A stretch of 64,000 nt of DNA from Monosiga brevicollis MX1 (GCF_000002865.3 NW_001865072.1:272655-336654); one strand, 5' to 3'. Shown: positions 1 through 12,700, numbered from the stretch's first letter. Translations and numbers: made by a program. The notes: generated from the sequence alone by a model not told the origin.

Positions 1-2680
1 TGTGCTCTTTGTACTCGCTGTGCTCTCTGTACCCTCTCTGTACTCGCTGTACTCGCTGTGCCATGCTACTCTTTATCCTCTCCTCAGTACATCTCTCTCG
101 ACTCGCGACTCTACTCTCTGTCTTCCTACTCTCGCTTTCGCATCAACGTCATTCATACACACACAGCGACATTTGAAAGTGTCACGCTATCTGATGTCAT
201 GCAAAGCAGGTGTTTTTTCTCTCTCTCTGTGGCAAGGCGCGCGTGGAGAAGTGAGCGTCTTCTCTGGAATGACGTGTGAAAGGCTAGGTGTCTGGAGTGA
301 AACCCAGTCTCTGGTACTGATGCTCGAGCACGCGAAAAAGCCACCCGCCAGCATCGCCTCTCTGGTTTGAGTCAACTACTTGATCTTTGAGGAATCGTGT
401 GGCGGCATGGCGAAAGGGGATTGTATCCATGCATTGGGGATGAAAATCAAAGTCGACTGTTGCAACACCAGAGCAGCCGTCACATGACCAGTCACGCATT
501 GCTTACTTGCACCAATATGAAGCTTCATGCACAAGCAAGCAAGACGCTGTGGCACATGCCACGTGAGAAAGAAAAAGTCAGCAGTCTTTGCTCGAGACTG
601 AGAAACTGGAAGACTGCATGCTGGGGGTTTTGGGTATGTTCCCACCAACTACGTGGAGCGACCCTGTCGGTATGCCGTTTCGCCATGCTGGTGCGGCACC
701 AACACCCGTTTGGTCTTGGCAACCACCCCGAGGCAGCGCACCAAACAGGCCCAAAAGCCAACAACCAAAGTGCGCTCTTCAATCCATAAAGGCTCTCGTT
801 CTCCCACTTCGCCCAGCTCGCGCTTTTACGCCGGCTGAAGCGTTCAGACGGCATTTTTTACCACTGGCCTGCTCGCGTCACAGGCAGTCGGCGCCGGCGC
901 CGAAAAGGGCCAATCGTCACTACATTCGCGCGCTGCCCCATGGAGCCACTTTGTCAGACAAATGCGTGCTGCACAAAATGTCTTGCTCGTTCCAAGCTCT
1001 ATGGCCAAGAGCGTCAGAGATGGAGAGCGCGATCAATAGCAACTGAGAGAAGTGTGACAATGGTGAAAGCTCTTACACTGGGTTTCAAAGGTTAAAGAAG
1101 AGGTACCGAGGGCATCTGAACAATTTTGAGAGATGCTTTGAATCAAGTTTGACCTCGCCCTGCCTTTGTTTCTCCATGTGTGCATTGTTATGGGTGCGTG
1201 TGTTTTGGCTGTTGTTGTATCTTGTGACGACGTCAGCAGGGCGGGACCACGCCACTTCCGTGCCTGTCCCTGGCTTTCCAAGGGCTCTTGCTCGTGTTGC
1301 CACAACATGGCAAGGTCGCGGCCTAGCTTCCCATGCCACGGAGCAGGTCAAAAATCGTTTGGCTGCCGTTTGATAAACGATTTAAGGCCACGTTTCCAAC
1401 AACAAGAACTTGGTAGGCGCAGGATTTTTATCCCTACTCTCCTCGTTCTTCTGGTGAAATCGCGGGCGCGCCATAGCGTTTGCCCCCACTTTCCCATTCA
1501 ACGTCATCGTCACACCTGGCCCGTACCTCTCTCGTCCCCGACCAGAACCCTGCCTGGCCTTTCTGGAGCCGTGTCGCATCAACACGTGACTGGCACCGTT
1601 GCAGCCGATTGCACACCTATGCGCTCGGAGGCCTTTTTTTTTTTTTTTTTTTTTTTGTCGTCGAAGCAGATCCCAGACTCGTCAAGATCCGAACGTTGAC
1701 CCACCCCGCCAATAAGAATCGTGTTCCAGTTCAGCATGTTAACATACAATCTTTTCCATGGCCAATCTTCAATTACGATCCGATCGGAAATCGCGCGCAC
1801 GTGTGTCGATAGCGCACACATCGTGATAGATCAAACGAATCAGCGCTCCACGCCGGCCAACCTGTATTTCGGACACGTGGGGAATCACAGATTGATGCAA
1901 GGGAAGAAAATTGGCGCTGGCGCGGAACAGGCGAGACACACGCGGCCCCAACACGAACGCAGAGACAGACAGACCATGCATAGCTGGAACTCACCCCTCT
2001 TTTTTCCATGTTGTGCAACCGCATACGACATCTCGCATCATCCATGCAACACACACCTTTGGGCGCGCTCACGAAGAAGCTTCGGCGCCAGCGCCTGTTT
2101 TCCCAAGCCTCCCCCCCTCCTTGACGACATGGGTTTGGGTGGGTGCGGATGGGTAACGTTTCTGCACGGTTTGATCATCAAACGGGCCAGGCCAAATCAA
2201 GTCGGGGACGGCTTCGAGATAAAAGCATGTTGCTGGCTTGCACGCAGCTTGGACGACATCCCCTAGTCTCGATCTCACACGTGGACCAGGCGGGGCCCTA
2301 CAAGAAAAGGGCGGTCGCCTAGCGATCCCGTACTGCTGCTTCGTATGCACTGGCACCGAGGTAATGGATTGGACACAAGGACGACCCATTGCATGTTCAG
2401 AGAAATTCGCGGGGTCGTGAGACCCCTTCCGATAGGGAACCCGTCATGTAAAAGAAAAAGGGACAGAAACAGAAAAAAAGTCACCTCGACTGACAGCATA
2501 GGGATTGACAGGTCCGGCGGCGCCCCGCAGCTGCTGTGCTCTAGCGGAGTAGAACTAGACCAGGCTTGGCTCTAGCTAGCGGGCTCACTCGTAGAAGGCT
2601 GCCCTTCTCGCAACAACCGCAAGCAGGCCTCACAGGCAAACCTCAGCAAAACCTACCGAAAGTTGCCTACTAATTGACAC

Positions 2681-2735
2681 CTCTCTCTCTCTCTCCTTCT
2701 CTCTCTCTCTCCTTCTCTCTCTCTCTCTCTCTCTC
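2681..2735. repeat. (CT)n microsatellite
   Basis: Interrupted CT dinucleotide tract with two CCTT interruptions. It lies on the coding strand about 1.2 kb upstream of the L-domain gene start; a second CT tract follows at 2989-3018. Confidence 0.9.
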
Positions 2736-2985
2736 GTTCGACTCCGCGGTGCATCCGAATTACCGCTTGATCCATTGATACGTCTGCCCTTTCTTCTGTC
2801 TCACCCCCTTCCCCTCGTCCCAGCCTCCGCCCTTTTGCTCACCCCCGCAACGCGAGCACATCATCCATCCCAGTCAAGCCGATTCTTTTTTTTGTTCACC
2901 CAAAGAGAAAAAAAAAGTTTTTTTTTGATGTTTTTTGACGTTTGAAGCTGACAATTCACATCACTGTTGTTTCTTGTTGTTGTTG

Positions 2986-3021
<36 letters not shown>

Positions 3022-3684
3022 GAGCGCGCAGATTTTTTTTTAATTTTTTTTCCGGATCGTCTGTGTGTGTGTGTGTGACTGCCGTTTTGTGCGCGATCGA
3101 GGCAGTGTGGGGGATGGCAGGGCAGGTGGAAGGAAGGGTGAGGTGGAGAGGGACGGGGGTGGTGGAAGGAGGGCGTTGTGATTGCATGATGGGGTGTGGA
3201 TTGGAGGAAAGAGCTGGCCGCTCTCGACGGAGCAGGTGCGCGAAGGGCAGAGTGTGGAAACGACGATGGTGTACCTGCTCGCCGCTTGATCCCATGACGC
3301 ATGTACCCCTTTGATCAGAGGCACAGGTGGGTCTACCACGCAGCCCACCTGGTGGATTGCTTCACGTGCCTCAATTCGAGTGAATCCGTGATCAAAAGAA
3401 CGGTCACAGCGGAGCTTCAGCACCCCACATCCCCACATGCGAGTGACATCCACCTTGGGTTCAACAATCCCGACATCACATGCGATCCTTTGATCACCTG
3501 CACCTTCGTTCCCCCCCAATCCACCATCCCTCTCCCCCCCCCAACACTGCTCTTCACTGGCACACGCCGACCACCACGAGGTGTCAGGCTGCTCCACTTT
3601 CCACCCCCCCGGATCTTCCTTGCCTTGCTTCGCCCTTTCCTGCCCTTCCCCTTCCCCCACCCACCTGATGCCATCCCGAGCGAG

Positions 3685-3690
3685 TATAAG
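3685..3690 (+). promoter_or_regulatory. Possible TATA-like box of the L-domain gene
   Basis: The hexamer TATAAG sits in GAGTATAAGTAC about 238 bases upstream of the ATG at 3923, inside an otherwise C-rich region. This is only a motif match; the distance implies a 5' UTR of about 200 bases. No transcript evidence is available. Confidence 0.25.
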
Positions 3691-3922
3691 TACGGCTTTC
3701 TGCCCCGAGATGGGCATTTTCCGGCATCGGCATCAACAGCACCAACAACGAGGCCCGTCCAGATCTCGGACCTCCTGCCCACATCTTCTTTTCCTCGAGT
3801 CCCAACAGCAACACAAGGCCGGCCGCATCAGCACCGCCAGTGCCACCGACATCACCAATACCACCGACCCGACCCCTCTTCTCTCTCAGCACCGAAGAAG
3901 CTTACCCCTACCATCCAGCACC

Positions 3923-6552
3923 ATGCTGCGCCAGGCTGCCGTCCTGGCCCTCTTGGCCTTGATGGTCGTTCCTGCCTCGACCACCCCCGTCGATGCTATG
4001 GAAGGTACGTCGAGTGTGCGCTTTTGGGAGAAAGCAGGATTCGAGCCTAGCTCTCTCTAAGTCCTTCATCTTGCATGTTTGCTTGTGTGGTGACGGATTG
4101 TATTTGGGGTTGAGTGACTTTTGCTGATATTATTGTTTTTTTGTTGTTATGGGAGTGGCGCTGAATGATCTTGATTTTTAACTCACTGACCTGTATGACT
4201 TGGCCGTTCTTAGTCTTGAATATTGTCAAGGACTATTTGTTTCCCGTGTGCACCACTCATGGCGTCTCTCAGATTGACAACGTGTCCCATACCAAGTCTT
4301 GCGAGTGTGACAGCGGCTACGAGGGTGATTTTTGCGAGTAAGTCACCTTTTCGTTGACTCGCACCAAGATGCACAGCCGTTGAGATCAAAATGGCCCGAC
4401 TCATCCCACTTTGCTTCGATTGTCTTGTAGAATTTATGTGGGAGATTTGCACTGCAACACCACAAACGACATCCCACTCTTCATCGCCGCCGTCGAAGGC
4501 GTGACCACCGTTCGCGGCAACGTCTACATTACTGCGCTCTGTGTGGTGCCCGAGAGCATCGCTGCGGCCAACCAGCTCAACACCATTGACGGCAGCGTCT
4601 TCTTCTATGAACCGACCGACTGGAGGCAGTTCTGGGTTACCTGGCCAGAGAATGCCTGGGAAACGGTTACTGGCTGCGTGATCATCGCTTATATTCCTCA
4701 GGCCAATATCATTGGTTATCCTGTCTTCCCCAAGCTCTCCTCCGTCGGCTCGTGCTCGCTGAGCGAGGTCCAGGCCGTCCTCCCCGCTGGCTACACTCGT
4801 ATGCTTGTGAACCGCTCAATCACCCCACGCGTCTCCATGATGCTCAGTACGTTTGGCACCGGCTATGAGGATTGTCATTACGGCTGCAATGACGTCACCT
4901 TCTTCGGCAAGCTCCGCACCATGCCCGGTGCCTTGGTCTTTGACAACATGCCCTTGCATTATGGCAACGATATGATTCTGGAACACGTCGGTGGTCTTTA
5001 TGTGATCAGCTGCTACCACCTGCGCCGAATTGGCATTCCTCACCTGGCCACCATTGGCGAACACGGCTTGTTGCTCGAGGATAGCAGCCTCGACAACCTT
5101 GATGACTTTGCTGGTGTTCGAACCGTGACTTTGGGTTTTGTGGACATCAAGCACATGTACGAGCTCAAGAACGTTCTTAGCTTCAACCCCACCATTATTG
5201 AGCGCACCGGCACGCCCAGCACCTCCATCTCGATCCAGCTCGCTTGCCAGAACGGCTATCACCACGGCTTTCCCGAGTCACAGTGCACATGCAGCTCCCC
5301 CGAGTACTCTGGCATCCTCTGCGATACCATCACGGGCACCTTCTTGTGCATGGATCCAGTCCAGGCTGAGCAGCTTAACCAGACTCTTGCCAATGTTCGC
5401 CATGTTGTCGGTGACATCCACTTGACCGACAGCTGCCTTGAATCTTCCCTCCTTTTCTTGCCCTACCTCAGGACCGTCGAGGGTAGCATTTACATCAACT
5501 CCTTTGGCCTGCCTATCATCGAGCCCTTCTTTGGAGCACTTGAGTCAGCCTCCGTCATCACGATTGAATCCGTGCCCAATTCGCCGCTGCACTGGTTCCC
5601 CAGGCTGGAGACAGTTGGCTCCTTGGGTATCCTGAACGTCGACGAGTTTGTCAACTTTACCGGTTTCCCTGAGCTGACGACCATTACTGATGGCCTCGAG
5701 GTTGTCAACTGCGCCGGCGCCACCTCTTTTGCTGGTCTTGAGAACGTGGCCGAGCTGGGCACCTTGTCCGTCATCGCATCGCCGCAGCTGACTGACTACT
5801 CCGCGTTCAACGGTCCCGAGAAGGTGGCGCTGCTCAGTCAAAACAATGCCCCTGCACTCAGCATTGACGCTTGTACGGACTGTGAAGCTCTTCTCCTGCA
5901 CTTGATGGACACGGTCGTAATTGCTGACGGTGCTGCGATCAACGTTCCTTGGACTACCTGCAGTGGTTTCGGTCTTGTTCACCCCGGCGACTTGGGATGC
6001 ACCTGCAACCCAGGCTACACCGACTTCATGTGCCACGGCTACAACGGCGACACCATCTTCTGCAACACTTCCAGCGCTCATATCGTTGAGTCCATGCTTG
6101 CGGGCGTTACCCACATCTACAGCAGCCTGGTCATTCAGGAGCTCTGCGGCTATGACACCAACCTGGGTCTGCTGGACACGGTGGACTACGTGGCTGATTT
6201 GTACTTCAATACGCAGTCGATGTACTATGGCAAGATCCCTCCCCACATTGGCAATGTCACGATTTTTGACACGATGTTCTGGACCTTGGAGGGCTTTGAA
6301 CAATCCCTTCACATTGACAGCCTGGTCGTTCAGGGCAACAGCGTCATGTACTCGCTTGAGGGTATCAACAACCTCGAAACGGCAGGCCAGATCGTGATTT
6401 CCGACAACATGGCCCTGACCAACGTCGATGCCCTGAGCCAGCTCGTCAGCGTGACCTACAGCCTGGTCATCTACAACAACGACGTCGATGTCAACAGCAT
6501 TGCGTTTGACTACAACTCCATTCCCACCGCCTACACCTACGTCGCCGGCTAA
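3923..6552 (+). CDS. Secreted receptor-L-domain / EGF-like repeat protein
   Basis: Three exons (3923-4004, 4214-4337, 4431-6552) join in phase to give about 775 residues. The first 25 residues are a signal peptide (MLRQAAVLALLALMVV then PASTTP). The mature part alternates short EGF-like cysteine motifs (CECDSGYEGDFC; CTCSSPEYSGILC; CTCNPGYTDFMC) with leucine/valine-rich beta-helical stretches resembling the receptor L domain of insulin and EGF receptors. Three units can be aligned; each L part opens with a G-D/T-x-x-C motif such as VGDLHCN, ITGTFLCMD and YNGDTIFCN. The protein ends after the third L unit (SIPTAYTYVAG), with no transmembrane segment, kinase or GPI-like tail, so it is probably secreted. 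Its ligand is unknown. The start is the ATG that opens the signal peptide. An alternative fold label is leucine-rich repeat, but spacing fits L domains better. Confidence 0.85.
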
Positions 6553-7271
6553 GGCTCGAGCCGTAAGGACCAACTCGACATGCGCTATGATACGTCTGTG
6601 ACCTATCGAGGGCAAAGTTTTTCTGTGCTGTGTTTTGTGTCGCTGCAGTACCCGACTTGTTTCTGTGTAATGCTTTTGTTCCTTCGATTCCTAGCGTGTT
6701 TGTTCCACCTCCCTTTTAGAATTCCCGACAGTTATAATTCACATCCTGACCATCTTTTCCACATGTTTTCCATCTCTCCTTGCGTGGCGATGACGACACC
6801 AATCAATCCGATCTCCTACCACACAGATCATCAAGATGCTTATAAGACTGGCGCGCCAAAATGGGAAATTGGTGCGCCAGACAAGTGACCGTTACAAAAA
6901 CACAAAAGCATTACATGTAATGACATTCTTGGTCTTGCTTTTTATCTGACATATGGTTCCAATTTCAATTTTTCAATTTTGGGGAGATTCCGGCTTTCCT
7001 CTTTTTTTTTTCGTGTCGTGTGTGTGTGAGAGAGGTGAGAGCGCGCGCGGGTCGAGGATCATCTTGAGGCGCTGTCGGGTAGAAAGGGGCTGGTGATGGT
7101 GGTGGTGGTGGTGCTGTTGGTGGTGCTGTTGCTGGAGCTGGAGCTGGAGTTGGTGGAAGTTTTTGGTGGTGCTGGTGGCGCTAATGGCGTTGAGCGTTGG
7201 GTTGGGGAAAAGACGAGAGTGAGGCTCGGTGTTCTGACCTGTTTGGGCTGGCTTTTCTAGACTGGTGCAGA
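6553..7271. other. Intergenic stretch
   Basis: Holds the 3' UTR of the L-domain gene and the 5' region of the PANTS-like gene. A GGT/GGA-rich imperfect triplet tract lies at about 7090-7180. I see no coding signal. Confidence 0.6.
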
Positions 7272-7995
7272 ATGACTGAGCGTGACGCAAGAGCTGGCGC
7301 CTCAACGGCCAGCGCAAGCACAAGTACGACTGCGGCAGAAGACGGCCTGGAATCGGTCGATCTCAGCCAGTATCTAACGGACGAGGATCGCTTCGAACGG
7401 CCGGCCTGCTGGGACATTTTTGCCAAGTGGCGCTTTTGCACCAGTGCGTACCCAGTCTTGGCCGCTTGACACCCAACATGTGTTACTTGAAGGGCGTGCA
7501 AGGCATGCCACGGCCGCGGTGCTCACGGTTGCATCCTTCCTGCCCTCATCCTCATCTTGATGCGGGGCTGTTGTCTGTCTAGCTCCAAGCCACCAAATTA
7601 AGAATTATTACATCTACGGCGAGGTCGACCCGTGTCTCTGGCAATGGGAAGACCTCAAGCTCTGTCTCAAGCTCAAGCTTGAGCGGCCCGAAGCAGCAGC
7701 GGTGAGTTCTTTTCCTCGCTCTACCACTTTGGCCACGCCACGTGATCAAAGCCCCTCCCAACTCCGGCTTTGAATTCTTATGACCTCTTATTTTTTTTTT
7801 TTTGGTTGCCGTGGTGTGCTGCAGCGCAAGTGGGAAGCCCGACAACAGGAAAAGTTGCAGAATGAAACACCGCTTGTGAGCGCGGTGGGGACCGTTTGGG
7901 AGGCTCGGACCGAGCCTCCAAAGCCCACCCTGCCTCGTACGCACGAGCAGTACTCCGCCCCAAAAGAAGGCAAACATGACGTGGATGCCATCTGA
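7272..7995 (+). CDS. C22orf39/PANTS family protein (DUF3128, UPF0545)
   Basis: Exons 7272-7443, 7583-7701 and 7825-7995 join in phase to 153 residues. The core runs from about residue 48 to 90 and shows the family pattern C-x5-W-x2-C, then NYYIYGE, then a C-x-W-x-W-x-D-L-x3-C block (PACWDIFAKWRFC ... DPCLWQWEDLKLC), that is, a twin CX(n)C small helical domain. A TVWEARTEPP segment near the C terminus matches the conserved VW-x-PP region of the vertebrate proteins. The vertebrate member is described as a regulator of synaptic plasticity, and fungal members as small cysteine-motif proteins. The role in a unicellular organism is unknown. The N-terminal 45 residues are Ser/Ala/Thr-rich. The start is the first ATG of the open frame. 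Confidence 0.8.
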
Positions 7996-8764
7996 GCATC
8001 CCACGTGGACGAACTCGCGCACACAGCTCTGTGTGGCTAAAGGGATTCCACAAGCAAAGGATATGAAGCATGCGGACAAGGTCTTCGTGTATCAAGCACC
8101 CCGATGCTCCTGCTAACCGGCCGAGCCGGTCCCTGATTCCTCAGCCTTCTTGATCCTTTGCAATTCAGGATTCGATCGATTTTGCCTTGCTTCTACTACT
8201 AGCCTGCCCACACCCATCCCAGGTTTGGAGGGATCCTCGTACAGTTGGCTGAGATTTGACTGGCACGCAAACAAAATGTCCGAGGACAACGCATGAGGCT
8301 CAAGGAGAAAAAAAACTCGTGAATTCTTGACCACACCAGACAGGGTGGCAAACCACAAGACGCATAATGAAAGGGTCATACTACTATGGCGTTCTTATTA
8401 CGAGGCGATCCTTGGCGAGCCCCCGAGACAGGCATTGTGCCCGTCCATCAAAGCAAAGAGAAAATAAAACAAAACGACAAAGAAAAAAGAAAAAGACTTA
8501 TTAACCAAAACGAACGCTGAACTCTGGCACTGCTGGCCTCCCTGGAGGCCGATACAGCTTATAGTTGGCAATTCATTGAATTGCCTTACAGGCAAAGCGC
8601 ACAACGCGCAGGCCGGACATGACACCAAGCATGAGGTATATGGCTTGTCATGGCGCAGGAATATACACTAATGGTCATATACGTGGTCATACGGCACGGA
8701 AGGACGGAAGGACGGGCTGCCGCCCAGCGCCGAGCTGTTGGGTGGGGTGAGTGGAAGCATCGTT
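7996..8764. other. Convergent intergenic region
   Basis: Lies between the 3' ends of the PANTS-like gene (+) and the SH2 gene (-). I see no coding signal or notable repeat. Confidence 0.6.
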
Positions 8765-10216
8765 CTAGGCTTCGGAGGCCCCCAACGCCTCGGAAGCATC
8801 AATATCAAGCTGCAAAGTCGGCACGGGGCAGTAGGGGGAGAGTTGGTGTTTTAGGCGTTCCTCAGGCGCCATGCCACGGAAGAAGCGGTGGGGTTGGTCC
8901 ACGTAGAATGCCACCAGCTCTGGGATGGAGCGAAAGCATTCCGAATCCGCTACCCGATACATCTGCAAAGCGAGGGCGGAAGCATGGGTAGGTGTGAGTT
9001 GTCACCCAGCCTGCAAGAGTCAAGTGGCAGCATCGAGACAAGGCAGCACACGAGCCGATCAACTCCACGCGGACCAACCGGTTCTTCGTAAGTAATGCGC
9101 ACGTGAAAAAAGACTTTATCTTTGGCGACGGGGAATTTGAGTGTAATGACGCGCGAGCTGCGGCCTTTGCGCACGGCAAACGTGCCCGTGGGCCACGCTC
9201 GCAGCAAATCTTCAGCCTCTTTTCGATCAACAGCACCCAGGTACCACTGAAAACCGCGTAGCTCGTGTTCTTCCTCGCTGATGGTTGGGGGAGTTGTCTC
9301 TTCGTCTTGTTCAGGGCAGGGCTCACAAAGACTCATGCGACTCTTGCGGCGTTCAGCAGCCAGGCCTGCTTCAGGGATCATGTTATCTGCAGCAGCAGCA
9401 GAGCTACTGCTCCGATGGGCCCGACGGAGTGAGGGGCGCGGTGGCGTGGCGGGTAGCGGTCGGCTGGTGGTATGGTGCGAGGCGGCGCGGCGTGGGCCAT
9501 TGAACTGTGAAGCAGAGTCTCGCTCGTGGTGCAGGCTGGCAGAGCGTTGCTGCGGGTGGCGATGGTCTTCCTGAAGCGAATCTGCCCCAGTGCCGGCGCT
9601 ACTGGCAATCGAGGACGGTCTGAGTGGACGGGGTGGGGCCGGGCCGGTTGTGGATTTTGGGGCTTCGTACATGTCCACTTCTGGTTCTGGTGTCTCATAG
9701 ACGGGCTCGGGGCGCCCCGTATCCGAGGCAGTCATACTGCTGGTGGGTGTGTTATTGGTTAGGCTGATGTGGCCCGCTGGAGGTGGGGGTGGGGCCGGCG
9801 TAGCAAAGGAGGACTGGCGACTGGAAAGGGTTTGCGATTGATCGATGATGTTGCCACCAAGCCGGGGCCCTGAGGATCGCTGATTCTCCATGCGGGCACC
9901 GCCCTGTATGACAGCGGTAGGAAGTGACATGAAGGAAGCAGGAGGGCAGGGTAAGAGAGAGGGCGAGAGAGAGGAGAGAGAGAGAGAGAGAGAGAAAGAG
10001 GCGAGAGTATGTGAGGACAGATGCACGGATACATTCATGGAAGCGATGCCTGCATAGCTTGGGCTGGGCGATGAGCATTCTTCAACTAACCTGAAGCTTG
10101 AGGATAAGATCAAAAAGGGATTCCTCCTCCTCGTTGCGGCCGAGCATGGCCATCTTGGGTGTGGTAGTGGGTCCGGAGTTGCGCCGGCTTTTGCGAAAAC
10201 TAAAAGCTTTGTTCAT
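8765..10216 (-). CDS. SH2-domain adaptor protein
   Basis: Three exons on the minus strand (10216-10091, 9903-9079, 8962-8765) give about 382 residues. Residues about 1-230 are disordered and rich in Pro/Ser/Arg, with YETPEP and MYEAPK sites that could themselves be tyrosine-phosphorylated and PPRP-type SH3 ligands (PAPPRPLRP, PLPATPPRP). The C-terminal domain is an SH2: FQWYLGAVDRKEAEDLL is strand A/helix A, TGTFAVRKG carries the phosphotyrosine-binding arginine in an F-A-V-R version of the FLVR motif, and SIPELVAFYV is helix B. No kinase, phosphatase or membrane segment is present, so it reads as an adaptor. The intron between exons 2 and 3 falls inside the SH2. Intron 1 contains a CT tract on the coding strand. 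Confidence 0.87.
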
Positions 10217-11240
10217 GTTGGCGGTCGTGCGAGGGCGCTGCTCTTTCGAACCGACGTGGTGACTGCCTGCTGGCACGCGTGAAGGAGCGCGGCCTCTTTC
10301 GTGCTTTGGGGCAAATTTTCAAATTGTCTGTCACAGGGTCTCAGAGATGAAATGGGGACCATGGGCACGCCAGGGAAAAAGCCTTGATAACTGTCAAGTC
10401 TGGGAAGAAGCTTGACAGATGTGGCCACAGAGACGTGAGATGGGCCGCGGGCTGGGGCTCTGGTCTGGGGAAAAACTCGTCTCCAGATGGGAAACAGTGT
10501 TTGTGTGTTAAAGTGCGTGTGGTCACGGGTCGTTGTGTTTTGATGCTGACCCTGAGACAAAAGTGGCAGCCCAAGGGGTGAGTTGTGAAGGCAAGCAGGT
10601 GTTTTAAAGAGAGGACACAAAATTGGACGTGGGCTGGCCGAGGCGGTCGCCGGGCAAAAAATCACAGGTTGTTGCTCCCCAGCACTCGCATTGCTCTCTC
10701 TTTCCCGTTTGTGGCTGTTGTTACAGACTTGACTGGCCGGGCGAGCGCGTGACATACCAAGGGAGGGCGAGCTGCAAGCTGAGAATGAGGGTCGATCTAC
10801 TTGGCAGGAAAGAGAAATTGTTTGTGAGGCAGAGACGCAGAAGTCTCAAGATGTGCTCCGAGCCGAGGCGTGTTTGGTGGCACAAGCTCGGCGTGGAAGC
10901 TCGATATGTCCGCGCCTCAGCGCGTATGCCAACCACTCGCAAGATGCATTCCGACTGACATGAACCACGAGCCGAACAGGAATCAGAATCGGGGGTGGAG
11001 GCGGGGGGAAGATCAGGAGCGAGACGGAATGCACCGACGGCGGACATGGACGATGCCCTTGCACGATCATTTGCATGCATGTAGGCATCAAATACACCAG
11101 TGCGCGAAGAGAGTGAAGTTAAAACTTATTCCTTAATGAGATGTCGTATATATTATCGGGGTTAATGCAGATGTATAAGGGACAGCTTAGTTAGAAGTTG
11201 TATTTAATGGTAGAGAAGATGCGGTTACGGCGGATTCGTC

Positions 11241-11276
<36 letters not shown>

Positions 11277-11658
11277 GATATGGCAGCGCACTCGAGTGAG
11301 TCGAGCACCCGTCTGCCGCCACCCACTGCTTGTGCCATGTGAGGTTGTGGCACTGTCCGTCGTGTTAATCGAGCAATTTGCGCTTTTCAACCCCCGGCGT
11401 CAAGCGCCTATGGGCTCCGCGGCGAACGAATTCGAGCGGGCAAGAGCTGCGTGACAAGCCCCTGTTCGTTGTTGGGTAACATCCAGTCCATAATTACGTA
11501 CACACACTCTCTGCGCCACACACCCGATTCAAACCCACTCTCTGTTCCACCGTTAGAATCTGCATACAAAATCACACAAATTAAACACCAAAGTTACACA
11601 CTCTCTGAACACGACCCCTCGGCGCCAACCATTCTCTTCTCTGTGCGCCAACTGCTGC

Positions 11659-11707
<49 letters not shown>

Positions 11708-12700
11708 GCGCGCAGCGCGCAACAGGTACGTCGTCGGGTGTTGTGGGCGCCCTCTTCTTCCTGCTGCTTCGCGTGTGTGTTCGAGCCAGCCTTGCTGTCT
11801 GCTCTGCTCGTCTGTGGGCTAGCTGCCTCGACACTTCTCTCTCTCGTCCCCCGCTGTCCCCCGCTGTCTCCTTCCGCTTCCAACACACACCCACGCTTGC
11901 TCTCTCTGCCCGCCCGCCCGCCCGCCCGGTCGGTCGGTTGGTCGCGCTCGCCACCTCGCTTGACGGACAAACACGGACAAGGGGCAATCGGTTTGGGGCA
12001 CACACAGCCTCAATTTATCCATCCATCCGTCTGTCCGGTCTCTGACCACCACCAGCTCCCACAGCTTGTGCTGTTGATGCTTCTGGTTCGGTGTTGGGGC
12101 CGCATTTTGTCCTTGATCCTCGCCGCTGTCGTCGCATCTCGCTGTCCACCTCGCTGCCCATCTCGCTGTCCACCTCGCTGCCATCCACTGCCGTCCACTG
12201 CTCTTGGTCGCCTTGTGATCTGGCACCACGCTGCTCGCTATCATCCAACCACCCACTGCCACTTGAACTCAATCCCATCCCATATCACCGATCGCATTCT
12301 CCTCAACGCGCAATACCTTGCGCCTGCCTCTCCCCCCCCGCCACTTGATCAATTCCTCACATCTCCTTTGCGTGGCGTCCTCGCTGCCGCTGCTTCGCCG
12401 CCAACTGCTACCACCGTTTTTTCACCACCTTGTTGTTCTTGTCATCTGCCGGCCCGCTTATGGAAAAAAAGATGACGCTGCCCTCGACAGCTTTGCCCCA
12501 GCGAGGTGTGTCAGACACTCTCTGGCTTTGGCCGGCTGCCGCTGACTCTCCCATCAATGCTCCCTTCCGCTGACGGCTTGCCTAAAGTCTCACTTTTGCT
12601 CCCACTCCTTGTCGTGTCGCTCTTGCAACCCCTCGCCTCCATCTCGTCAACTCGCTGCGCTCTCCTCGTAGTGCTTGCAGAACGCTATCTGATCAAGCCA
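10217..12700. other. Divergent intergenic region, SH2 gene / phosphatase gene
   Basis: Upstream sequence shared by two divergent genes. Holds a run of 30 T (11244-11273), a CA tract (11660-11704) and imperfect 22-base repeats of CTCGCTGTCCAC/CTCGCTGCC type at about 12133-12190. Open frames here are low-complexity Pro/Ser/Cys and not convincing. The phosphatase 5' UTR, or an unseen first exon, may lie in 12400-12700. Confidence 0.5.
11660..11704. repeat. (CA)n microsatellite
   Basis: Uninterrupted CA dinucleotide tract followed by CGCGCG, about 1 kb upstream of the phosphatase gene. Confidence 0.95.

Larger units (their letters stand above)
1..3922. other. Gene-poor 5' stretch
   Basis: No open frame here shows a recognisable domain, a matching splice pattern or protein-like composition; the longest frames are Ser/Arg/His-rich and look like chance. 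Visible items are a run of 23 T at 1634-1656, CT tracts at 2681-2735 and 2989-3018, and a C-rich region at about 3500-3900 leading into the next gene. The last 200-300 bases are probably promoter and 5' UTR of the L-domain gene. Confidence 0.6.

Noticed and set aside
1721-2266. Plus-strand frame of 181 codons in the 5' gene-poor part
   Set aside because: Random-like composition, no motif and no flanking exon.
5545-6615. Long minus-strand open frame (356 codons) opposite the L-domain gene
   Set aside because: It is the antisense of a high-GC coding exon and is Val/Gly/Asp-rich with no domain; the plus strand has a signal peptide and EGF motifs.
11738-12475. Plus-strand frame of 245 codons upstream of the phosphatase
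   Set aside because: Low-complexity Pro/Ser/Cys/Leu with no domain and no consistent splice to the phosphatase.
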